Shown here piece by piece: positions 13,900 to 25,343 of a stretch of 64,000 nt of DNA; position 1 is the stretch's first letter; each line of letters begins with the position of its first letter. A model generated the notes under the pieces. It ran no database searches. It was not told the origin of the DNA and worked only from the letters and a program-made list of their open reading frames with translations. The DNA is from Theocolax elegans (lineage: Eukaryota; Arthropoda; Insecta; Hymenoptera; Cerocephalidae), in the NCBI GenBank assembly GCA_026168455.1, contig CM047425.1:718001-782000 (forward strand), given 5' to 3'. Position numbers and translations under genes: made by a program.

Positions 13900-14586
13900 T
13901 GTTACGTGTGAGAGGTATCAACTACTATGGGTACCGTTACTCGGTATGGCGTGCTTAACGAGCGGATGGTGAAGACAGGATTAAATAATTGATTGAGATG
14001 TTAATGGATAAATAGGTTGGTTTATTATATCAATCCTTTCGTGAGTTAGTAATATGGTGAAGTATAATATCAGGTCCTCTTCGCACGATTTCTGTAATAC
14101 TTGCTAGAGTTGGTTGCTAGTTGGATGCTAGGTTGCTGCTGCTGGTTGGCGTTTGAGCGGTTGAATAGTAAGGCTGCCTGGAGCTGATCCACGAAGAGGC
14201 CGTTCCGTCGTTATCCGATGCCGGTCGTTGTAGAGAGTCGAACCTCAATCGGGCGTTTGTTCGACGTTAATTTACACTTGTTTAACTTCTCTGTCTAAGC
14301 TTGTGACTGGTTGTCCCTTTTGTTTATATACGCAGTTCATTGTCCTACATAATTGTCTGACTCCTCAACATTTGTATCGTTTTCGGGGCGGTGTCGGTAA
14401 CCCGAGAGTCAGCGTTACTTCTCGTCGTTTGAGCTCGATGAACTCGACGTCAGCAGTTTGTTCTTTACTGTGCACCGGCGGTCGTGCTCCGATTTGGATT
14501 GATTTAACATCAGCATTTCGTTAATTATATTTAATTTATGCGTATTGTATTAATATACTATAAGTGAAGTGTTGCCACACCTAACA
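13900..14586. mobile_element. Probable solo LTR of a retrotransposon (Ty3/Gypsy-like ends)
   Basis: The element is about 687 bp and begins TG and ends CA. Its ends are imperfect inverted repeats: 'tgttacgtgtg' against 'cacacctaaca', 10 of 11 paired. It is flanked by ATAT on both sides (13896-13899 and 14587-14590), a 4-bp target duplication of the kind insect Gypsy elements make. The interior is more GC-rich than its surroundings and has no gag or pol frame. The 73-aa frame at 14303 is not recognisable. An alternative is a non-autonomous DNA transposon with short inverted termini. Confidence 0.55.
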
Positions 14587-15258
14587 ATATAGCAAACCAA
14601 TATTATATATAAATTCGCGTCTATTTTATACAAACTTTTCTCCTCGAACTTTTAAATAATTTATTCAATATTTACATTAATTTTTTCAATTTTTTTTTAG
14701 TCGTATGTTTATTTTTTGAAATTCGCGTCGAGAATTATGGCACTTATGGTGTCGCTGCGGCTCGACAAGCAAAGAGAAGCATAATGACCGTATTTTCACA
14801 AATCGGTCAAATGACAGTAAAAACACTGTCTCGTGACATTTTTTTGGACCGTTCGAATTTATTTGTATAATTATCAGTTGTAAGTAGAGGGTCTATAAAG
14901 TTTGCACCCACATATTCGCAAAATTAAATATCTCAATCGATTGTTCCTGAAAATCTCTACATTATTAATCATATATTTTTTTTTGCTCGTGTCCTAGTCT
15001 TTTAATAAAGGTATTTTAATAAAGGTATTAGTATAATAAAAAAATTCATAAAGTTATTCGTATCATATCTCTATAGGATTTTTTTTTCTCTAAAACTATT
15101 AAACGCAATTAGTGAAAATTGGTAGAAATATTTTTGTTGCAAATAAAAAATACAATCTACCTGTATTTTTAAAATTGTTAAATATCTTAAATTGAAAAAG
15201 TTCATGTTCATCGGCAACTGACAGCCATGTTAAACTTTTTTATTTTTGCACTTTGCTT

Positions 15259-15274
15259 TTGTTACGTACGTAAC
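15259..15274. repeat. Perfect 16-bp palindrome next to the tRNA-like element
   Basis: The text 'tgttacgtacgtaaca' is fully self-complementary. Its half matches the 5' end of the probable LTR at 13900, and a 12-bp version occurs at 33253-33264. It may be a fused or excised transposon terminus. Confidence 0.6.
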
Positions 15275-15366
15275 ATCGACGCGCGGATCGGTGCGTGTGT
15301 GAGAACGGTGTAGGATGACCGAAAACGCGAAATATCATGACGAATGCAACTACAACAAGAAATCGC

Positions 15367-15436
15367 GGACGGTGGCCTAGTGGTTAGGTCTCGTGACTGG
15401 AAACCCGCGGATCCTCTGTTCGAGTCCCGGCGTCCA
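15367..15436 (+). repeat. tRNA-like sequence (SINE head or tRNA pseudogene)
   Basis: The sequence has an internal A box ('tggcctagtggttagg') and B box ('gttcgagtccc') at tRNA spacing. The acceptor ends pair over five bases (ggacg with cgtcc, then discriminator A), and the D stem ccta/tagg is perfect. The anticodon and T stems do not pair properly, so it is unlikely to be a working tRNA. The preceding 100 bases are GC-rich (15275-15366) and could belong to a tRNA-derived SINE; no 3' tail is certain. Confidence 0.6.
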
Positions 15437-17092
15437 ATCAATTTTTTATTCGGTCCTCTCCTATCACCTTCTCCATACACAACACTTTATAGAATAAAGT
15501 GTATATCTTTTATCCTATTAATTATGCCACTAAGCGTTTTGGTACACACAAAGTACATGTAATTAGAAGTATCTGTGATGTTTTTTAGTAATATCAATTG
15601 TGCCAAACAATGTCAAACATCAAAATATATTATTTTTTAGTGATTTATGGTCAGTAAAAGTGCAATAATATCAATAATTTTTAAATTTTCATCTGCTGAA
15701 TTAACATGGAATACTCCACACACACACACACACATACACACATACACACATATATATATATATATTGTCAAAACTATAGAAAATATACAATTTTGATCGA
15801 TCAAATTGATCGAGGATCGAGAGAGTGTTTTCATTTTAGATACATATATATATATAAACATGTGCGAGGTATCTGAATAACCGCTTGGATTATAACCTAT
15901 GCAGAGAGCGCGTAATTAACTCGCGTGTTGGTTATTATTATCATGCACGCGTTGATATGAAACCAGTTTTCTGTCTGGATATTTATAATGTGCAAAACTT
16001 TCAAAATTCGATATTTTTCTATATATTTATGTTTTTTGAAATTTTCTTTTTCTTTGTATGATAGTACATGTGTATATATATGAATAAATTTTATAGGTGA
16101 ACTTCAAACATCGTTAAATTTGTATTATGATGGAAATTGCATCATTGGTTCGTATCGTTGGATGGAAATATTGTCACGGATATTTTCGATTTAAACTGTT
16201 AAAGTGGACTGTGTAGTTGTTTATTATATATAGGTATATCCCGGTAATCAACCTGATAATTATTAAATGTTATACATTTTTTATTTATCATTATAAAAAT
16301 TTAATAATTTTGAGCTTACAACATATAGGTACTATTTTCTTCACGTTAGATTTTCGTCCAACTATAATTTTTCAATCGTAAATAAAGGAGAAATTCAATA
16401 TAAAAAAAAAGAAAATTTATATGATCCTAACCTATATTTCCCAAAAAGAAAGAACAAAAATCGATTCAGCATCACAAAAACGTACATCTATTTTCTTAGA
16501 GACCATCGTTATTTAGCATAGACTTGGGAGCACGAAAAGAGTGACGATACAATAATTAAAAAAAATATATAAATAAATGTAAAAATACCACACATCCCTC
16601 TTCGTGATGATAAATCGATTGATATATATCTCCGAAAAAAACAATATATATACATCAATGTTAAAAATCATAAAGATCAAGTAAAATCCCATAAGATATA
16701 TATATCTATAGTTTACACGTAATATGTACACTATAAAGTTACGCATGCATGATTTTGCATATATCACTTGCGTGTATAGCGAAAAATTGCATCATTTACA
16801 ACATAGTTGCGTTATCCTTTCTCAAGCACATCCACGATTTATTTATATACATATATATATATATAGATCGTCGGTTGAGATTAAGTTTCCAAGTTCATCT
16901 GGATCTTTGGTGTACTTAATTATTTTTATTTCTTTTTATAGGTAAATAAAGGAATACTGATCATTAATTTAATGAAAATTAATTTAAAAAAATTAAATAA
17001 AAAAATTTTTTAGCAATTTTTATTTCTTGTACTTAATAAATATTTTATTATTTTTTTTATAGGTAATAGACTAAAAGTTCGAAATAATTATC

Positions 17093-17201
17093 CCTAGTAA
17101 AAATTGGCCATTTATTAAATCAATGGGACATTTATTGGCCAATTTTATTAAATAGCTAGTTTTCGATCAACATTTTTCTAAATGCTTTGTTTTCTACTAG
17201 G
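17093..17201. mobile_element. Miniature inverted-repeat element, about 109 bp
   Basis: The ends are 'cctagtaaaaattggcca' and the complement of 'cctagtagaaaa'. An inner inverted pair 'aaattggcca/tggccaattt' lies at 17102-17144. The short length and lack of coding capacity fit a MITE. Only one copy was noticed in this window. Confidence 0.5.
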
Positions 17202-20200
17202 AAATAAATTATTGCTAAAAGATAGTGTTTGATTTATTTTATAACAAAAAATAAACCGTTTGCTTTCACTATCGATCCAAATATCCTTACGAAAAGAAAA
17301 GTATAAGACTTTTCTTTTTCTAATAAAGGTTTGTCAAACCTGGCAGACGAAATGTCCACTTAAATAAATTGGATTTATTTATTATTGACCCTCCATAATC
17401 GACAATTCACCAATACGACTTTGCTTGTTCCATATACAAAATCGTCATTATGGGTTAATTAATAAATTTTAACGAAAAAATTTCTTGTTTTTTTTTGGAG
17501 CAACTCGTTTTGATTTAGCGCGCGTGTCGCAAAATATAATGTGTAACGCGAGTTTGCGATCCTGTATCACCTTCTTCTTCTTCTTTTTTTACTGTAGAAA
17601 TTTTAGCTTCTTACCGAGAGACGATTTACGAGCCGCGTATTACGTGCAGTATATACACATTTACGTTTACAGGTGACCGAACGTACAAAAGGGTATATAA
17701 ATCTTATTGCGATCTTATAACGCAATCTCGTTTTATTCACTAGAATATACAAAAAAATATGTGGTACGTATATATATATATATACAAAACTGTTTTCGTA
17801 GATTTTGTTAGATACGAGATAGTGATTACCATCGTATAGAAGAATTAAAATATTTATAAGTGATATAAGTGAAAGTCATAAGAATATTGGCAATCGTTAT
17901 AATGAAATTTATAATTAAAGGATAATTTTTTCGATAAAATTTTAGTATACTCTATTATTCTTTCAGTACTTCTTTGTCGGCAAATAGCTCGGATAGTAAC
18001 ATATAACGCGTTTGACGTTCCCTCAAAGTTAATCATAATTACACTGAATCTTTTTCGTTTTTTAATATTCAAATAATATGTGTCCCTTCATCGTTGCAAT
18101 AATTGTTTATTAACTTTTAAAACATTTAATTACACTATTAATTGTAAAATATTAGGGTACGCGTTCGAATTTAAGGGGAATTAGTCAATTCGGGTCTGTT
18201 ACCTTCCGAGTACATTTACCGACTGAGAAGTACTGTTTTCTTTTCAAAAATTAATAATTTACATTAAAAATTAAAAAAACCATAAAGTTAATTCAACACG
18301 AGAACATTGCCCTTCGTAATGGAAATAATTTGTGATTATATATATACATTATTATGATGACTTACATTAATCATCGCTCATTTTTTTCATATCTGTATCG
18401 ATGTAGCGACTAAAATTTTTTGAAAAATAATTAATCTCACAAATTGCTTCATAATCTTGAATCTTTTAACAAGTATAGATTATTTCGTAACAAAGGACAG
18501 TGTCTCGCGATTTTGTACATTGCTATATTTTTTTTATTGCCCGGCTTAACCTTTTAAATATTAAATGACCACGTGATCAGGATGCAGCAAATGAAATCAA
18601 TGATATTTTGACTTTGCTTTCACGATCATTCCTTTTTCATAAGAAGATTTTAAGGGGTTGGTATACTCAAATAAATATTGAGTATCACATCCATTTAATG
18701 CAAAACTCTAATTTTTGTAAAAACAGTACGTTCTGAGTCGGTAAATTACTCGCACATGGTAACGCATAACCAGTTTTTTATAACCAAATTGCATAACCAA
18801 ATTTTAACGATTTCTATAAAATATTTTTTATCTTACAAATAAATTTTTTTTAATTTATTTATTTATTTATTTATTCAATTATTAAATGGGCTTGCTCAGT
18901 GCATTTATAAATATGATAATACAATAACATAATAAAAGAAGTTAAAGATGAATATACATAACAAATTAATCGAAAAAAATTTTAAATGAAATAAAATAGT
19001 AAAAATAATATAAAAATATTATAAAATTTATGCCTTAAGGAGATGCGAGACTGAAAGAATTGGAATCTTTATTTATTTTTCAATTGGCAATGGGTTGACT
19101 TTTTCCGAAAAATCTCTCTGTAGCGCTTCTCTATTTGATTGAAATAGTATGTATGATTTTTTTCAAAACTTTTTATCACTAAATGATCGAGATTTACGTG
19201 CAGCCGCAAGAATCAATTTTTCACCTAATCATTACCAATGCAAAGTGGTGATTAATTTTTAATTATTTTAAAATAAATTATTTTAGAAGAAATCCCTCTG
19301 TCATCTTGTTTTATATTACTCAAGTGTCACGAATGAATTTTTCCAGATTTTTAGTTTGATAACTGCAGAAAATTTTTAAGTTTTCAAAGGTAGATCCCTG
19401 TAATTTGGCTATCACATCTTAAATGTAAGATTTTTTTACAGTCTTTTTTTTCTCCTAGGCCACAATTTTCCAAAGAGACCGATCAGGCCCCTCTAAGCAT
19501 TTGTAAACAATATTTTATATATATAAAGGAAATTCATCAACGTCACCATTTAAAAAGTAACGAAAATAACCTAAATAACGTCCCAAATGTGTATTTCAAC
19601 ACGTAAAATTCTTAAACTATTTCCTTACTTCTTTGACACCGTGTATATATATGTAAAACGTATAGTCACTATTAACGACTCGTTTCAATTATTCAACAGA
19701 CGTCCGAAATTATTTTGAGTAACCTTTATACATATAAATATATATATATGTACGTACAATATCAATTTGCATAATTATAAGTAGAAATTTTATCTATATA
19801 TACATGCACACATAGATATATCTCCCAACAATACAACAATCAGCGATAGTTCAATGAAGATCATATATACATATATATATACTGGACTACTCTCTCTCTC
19901 TCTCTCTCTCCTCCTCTTTTCCCTTTCGATTAGATGAAACGGGGGACATTTAATATGTAAATCCGAAACACCTCCAGCCCCCAATTGAGAGTCTCCAAAT
20001 CATTTCATTTTTTTTTTTTTGAGATATATGCAAAACCATATAGCTATTTTTTTTATATACGTGAATATTCAGTGATTTACTCGTTCGATCTCAGTTTTCT
20101 ATCTTTCTCTTTTCTCGGGCTCATTATAAATACTCCATCGTGAAAACAACAACACCACGAGGGAAGATAAATTAACCGGTTGTGTGCATGTGTGTATATA

Positions 20201-21182
20201 TACGTATATATCGGTTTTTGGGAATGAGCTGCTTAATTAACGAACCTTCGTAGCCACTTTTTTTGAAGGGATATATACCTATATATACATATATGCATAA
20301 TGACGGGGTATGAGGGAGAAAGTAATTTTAATATTTAGAAATGATTAGCAAGCGAAATAGTACAATTTTTTTTTTAACGAAAGAATTAATTTCTGATGAA
20401 ATCCGCACGTCTGGCCCTTAGGCATGCCTTAAACAATATACTCAAATTTTTCGAAATTTTTACATGAATAATATAATTAGTATGTTTGGGTTTAAAGTTT
20501 CTGTATCATACTGTAACTTGATTATATTAATTACTTTTATTATTAACAAAAATTATTTTTTCGTATAGAAACAAAACGTCAGGTTCTTCTTTATGTGTCA
20601 AATTTTGCGTATGACATTTTCAGATTTTTATTTCAACATTTTAAATATAATTTTTGGGTTAAAGGTGTAGCTTTTCGCTGCGGTTTCTGAGATATTCAGA
20701 TGGTAAGTTTAAAAAAAACACTCGGTATAGTATCCGTCATATTACTTCCGTCATTTTGAATTTTCATTTTAATGACAGAATCAAGTTCAGAGACCTAAGT
20801 AACCCTTAAAGACCCACTTATGTGTGCTTAATTAATGGAAAAACATATGACAACTACGAGCGTCATCCCGGACCTCTAAAGATTAAAATTTAAACGTATT
20901 ATACTTAATCAATGTCAACAATGACAATGTAATTAATTAAAAGACAATTTACGAAAAATTTTTTATTTCAGTAACAATACGAGTACTCGACTGATCCAAC
21001 GAACTACACACAAATCACTATAAGTTTGTGGATTTCCAAGTTTTAGAGATGCAACATGACCGCGTCAAGTTTTTTGAATGGTCACGCGAAGGTTCCAATA
21101 GAATATCCAATGACGGATAGCATAAAAGAGATTGTTTTAGGATTTAAAGTACTAGTTTATTTTTAAGGATATATGTTTAACT

Positions 21183-21478
21183 TTAAGGGAGTGTCATACT
21201 CAATTACAAATTCAAATTTCGCGCCATAGAATAGCAGACGAAAAAACAACTAATTAACGATTAATAAAAACCAATTTATGCAAAATCAGGAGTTAATTGC
21301 CCTTCGTTATGTAATTATCTATCATTTTTAATGATTTCAAGTTATTATATAACAATATGCTTCCGAAAAAACCTTAAAAAATGTAAGAAAATTGTCATTA
21401 ATAAATTAGTTGTGTTTTTTCGTCTGCTACTTTGTAGGGCGAAATTTGAATTTTTAATTGAGTAGCACACCTTCTTAA
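21183..21478. mobile_element. MITE with about 75-bp terminal inverted repeats
   Basis: The left end starts 'ttaagggagtgtcatactca' and the right end is the complement of 'ttaagaaggtgtgctactca'. Inversion matches continue through the 'aaatttcgc...agcagacgaaaaaac' text on both sides. There is no coding capacity. A truncated left half of the same family lies at 31940-32013. Confidence 0.8.
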
Positions 21479-22301
21479 ACTGTGATCTGAAAAGATCGCT
21501 TTAAAAATGACCGTCTTCTTACACATTTAAATGATTTTGGACGGTTCAAAATGTCACGAGACGGTCTTAGGCGATCATTTTGCATCACTGATTATTATAA
21601 CCCGTCTCTATAAATTGAATAAAATCTAAAAAAAATTTCATAAAAACATAAATCGTTTTACCACCATACTCATAAAAAGTCCAGCCTTATATTTTACGGT
21701 ATAAAATAAAAGAACAAACACCTTCTTAAGGTTTAGGAAAAAAATAGAAAAAATATACTCACAGTTACTGACTATCAGATTGATCAGGTATAAGAAATTG
21801 ATCGCTTTAAATATGACGGAATTTCAATTAACAGGAAAAAATGCCTACTGACACTCCTCAAACAATAGACATTCACAGGACAATTCATAAACACATATGC
21901 AACATTGAGCCATCGCATTTACGGTCCATAACTTATAACCTGTATCGTATAAAAAAGTTCCAGAAACAAAACGACATCGTGTTATATACACATATACACG
22001 TTTAATCTTCCGTCAACACGTTAATTTTCTCTTCATTGATAATAACCTTATTGCAATCATTGATACTGATAACAAACATTAATTTCCTTTTATATTTTAT
22101 TATCATTATTATCAACATTTGTCGATGAGTTATAATAAAGAAAGATTCCGATGAATTATTAATAATGATCCGAACACCCTTATGTATATACGATACGTTA
22201 ACGTGTATATACGTGAGATAAAACGCGACTGGGTGGTCGCGAGGTCATTATTATTTATCGACCTCTCGGTTCACGCTGCGATTGGTCAAGCGCAAGGAGA
22301 G

Positions 22302-22333
<32 letters not shown>

Positions 22334-23969
22334 CAATAAGGCGACTTTTAATTTGTTTTCTTTGTCGAGATGGGGGGAATGTAAGTCGTTATACCAATGA
22401 TTTTTCATTTTTAATAAGCTTCAATATTCTGATCTTGTAGTTTGTTTTTGCTAATTAATAAAAAAAATTTTTTTGCTCCTTTCAAAGTTGGGGAGTTATA
22501 TGAGAAATTATCGATGTAGAGAGTTATTAGGAAGGATCGCGTTGAGAAAAATATTTGATTATTTTTTCTTTTATGTAATTTTTGAATCGATTTTCGATCT
22601 GTTGTGGCAATTATAGAAAAATATTAGACCATTTTTTCTCTTTTTTAAATTTTTTACGATTTGTGCGGATTTTTAACAATAGTTGATTGTTTTTGACGAT
22701 CCGTGACAAGTGGTGACTATTATTTGACAATTAGTTTCTGTTTTTACGAGTTATGTATAACAGTTTAGAACTAGTCTATGTCAATTTTTTTATATTACCA
22801 TTCGTAAAATATATCGTTTCATTTGTTTTTTATTTAAACGTTTTTGGTAATTTATGACGGTTTTAACCGTTTTTAACTGATTGTTTACCATTTTTAATAA
22901 TTATGATGATTCTTTCAGTATTTGTGACCAGGTTTCTGATAATTTATGATTATTTATTACAATGCTTGTTAATTTTTTACTATTTTTGCTATATTTCACC
23001 ATTTTTAATCTTTTTCAATGATTTATAACGTCTTTTGACAATTATAACTTATGTCAACTATTGACCATTTTTTGAAAAAAAATCGTGCAAATAGAACATA
23101 ATAATAGCATTATGTTGTAAAAATTTCAATATCATTTATGGTTTAGTTTTTGAAAAAAAATTATAAATTAAAATTTATTTATTATTAAAATTTTGTTTAC
23201 CTATAAAGTAGTCTAATGTGAAACTAACCATATTTTTGGAAGAAAATGTTTTTAGAAATTCCAACTTTTTGAAAAGCAAAAAAATAATTTTTTATATTTT
23301 TAATTGATATAGTCAAAAGTTTTTTTATGTTAAATGCGAAAAATTCAAGCTAATTAAACGTAATTTTCTTATTTGGAACAAAAATCGCTTTAATTCATTG
23401 CTAATTATGTGTTCAATATAATAACTTTATAGTATTTTTCGAAGAAAATGTTTTTAAAAAATTTAATACAACTATTATTTATTGATCATTAAATGGTTGT
23501 CTACTGCTATACATTATTGGACCACTTTTGAAGCCTACAATGACCTTTAATAATTCCTATTGTGTGCACGTAAGCATTTTATTTATTTTCTATTTAAATT
23601 AAATAATAAAAAAACTGCAACGGACGTCACTATATCAAAAGCATTTGTTTATGTAAGTATAAATTTAAAAAATTACTAAAATTAACAATTTTTTTATATT
23701 TGCAATAATATTCAGCTGAATTTGTTAATAATTTTAATACCTGTAAATAAGTATTATTTACTTTTTTGCAAAGGCGTAACGGTCCAAAAATTAAAAGCAA
23801 AAAACCTGTTTCTTGTATATTCTCGAATTAATTAAACAATGTTCCACCACCTGGGACCGACCGTAAACATATTCCCCAATATCCTGAGACTCTTTCCTTA
23901 CAACTTCAAATAATTAAGTTCTTTCATAAAAAAAAAATTTTTGAAATGACTCTTTTTGAGTCTAATTTC

Positions 23970-24698
23970 CTTGGACTAATAAGTGTAATGATAAAACCAA
24001 ACAGGACTTTTATTAATTTTAGCTTGCCTTCTCCGAATGAATAACTCGCAATATCAGGTTGCATACATCAGGCGCTTGCTCGAAGACGCTTCGGTATCGA
24101 GCACTTCGTCACTAAAATAATGCTTCCCTATATTTTCTTGGGAAAATCCGTAATATAACGGTCATTTTCGAGAAAAAGTGTTGTTGTCATAATACGCGTG
24201 AATTAGGGTAACTGCACCAATAGGTGTGTGGACAGACCAGAAAATGAATATTAAATAGTAAAAAAATGCGATATAATATATTTTAAAACATATTTTTAAA
24301 CACGGAAATATGTGTTTCCCACTTGAACTTGAAGTTCAAAAATACCCGTAGTTGATTATTCGCATTATTTCTAACTAAGCAAAAGAAATCACGTGACCAA
24401 GATTAACTGGCCTTATTCGTTAATTCATTGTTAAAGTGAACCTGGTTCTAGTTTTTGTCTACTCAATCGATGGACGTCTTGTTAAGTATGAATACTATGA
24501 AAAATAGGTTAGGATAAGATTGGTTCAATTATAATTTTATTTTGGATCGATTACCTGCTGCAATAAGTAGACTTTCTTCGATGATACTGGTGCTCCAGAG
24601 AGCGTCATATCATCATTTAATAATATTTTTTCAGGTGAACGGTTGATGAAATAATTATCGATCACTGTGAACAGTGAATAAGGAAACCAGAATGGATA
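23970..24698 (-). pseudogene. 5'-truncated, decayed esterase duplicate
   Basis: This lies just past the 3' end of the intact esterase on the same strand. An open stretch at 24555-24698 (48 codons, bounded by ...tttcag and gtaatc) encodes YPFWFPYSLF followed by NYFINRSPEKIL, which matches NYFIDRSPLEIM of the intact gene's exon 3, then diverges. Farther on, 23970-24030 keeps nucleotide similarity to the exon-4 region 26240-26290 (shared 'aaaaccaaac.ggactttt' and 'agcttgc') but is no longer open. Nothing matching exons 1-2, including the catalytic serine, lies between it and the intact gene. It is best read as a partial tandem duplicate without function. An alternative 3' end of the upstream gene is less likely. 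Confidence 0.65.
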
Positions 24699-25295
24699 CT
24701 GAAACGAAAACATATATGTATAGGAAATAAAATGGTTAGTTTTGATATTATAACTGATTCTTCATTATAATTATATACTTGCAATTTATTTTTACGGTAT
24801 AAGTGTCTTAAACTATACTAATTTTTGAGTTACTCATTTTCGTTTTAACTATTTCGATGATTAACCTTAATGATCGTAGTAATGTGCAAAACACGAATAA
24901 GAGATTGTATAAAGTATAGTTTGAAAGAAGTTTATTGTCCGCAAAGTTAACACTTTGTTGAAATTAATCTAATAGATGTAAATATTTACGAGAGTGGTTT
25001 TTCAGATAGCTGATTTAATATTTTAATTTCATGGACTAATTAGAGTTATAAAAGTTGTCAACGACAATGTTTTTTATTTAATTTTCGTAATTGTTCACGC
25101 AGAAGATGGAAATGGATACTTTTCATCCTGATCCTAATAATCGAAACATTGCCAAATTGTACCATCAAAATCTATTTATAAACGAAAAAGGAAATGTATG
25201 CATCGTTATCTTCAACTAACTAAATCATAGTGAAAATCAGATATTTCCAGGTTAATCAACACCATTTTTATTTTTTGGCTATCATTTACGGACTT

Positions 25296-25301
25296 TTTAT
25301 T
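25296..25301 (-). terminator. Poly(A) signal AATAAA of the esterase gene
   Basis: A canonical hexamer on the minus strand lies 43 nt past the stop codon at 25344. A spacing this short is common in insect genes. Confidence 0.7.
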
Positions 25302-25343
25302 GCTAAGTAAATGTCACAACTAAATAATAATATCATATAGACA

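Larger units (their letters stand above)
14591..23950. other. Gene-poor intergenic region
   Basis: Apart from the tRNA-like sequence, small foldback elements and microsatellites listed separately, I see no supportable coding exon. Simple repeats include (CA)n/(TA)n at 15717-15766, (TC)n at about 19889-19909 and (GA)n at about 22308-22333. The interval 22520-23060 is a degenerate array of short units containing 'tgac(a/g)att.at' text. The interval 23180-23300 is an inverted copy of the dispersed repeat also at 1624, 7736 and 10296. Confidence 0.5.

Noticed and set aside
14303..14524. 73-aa frame inside the probable LTR
   Set aside because: It shows no retroviral or cellular motif; it is a short frame in a GC-richer LTR.
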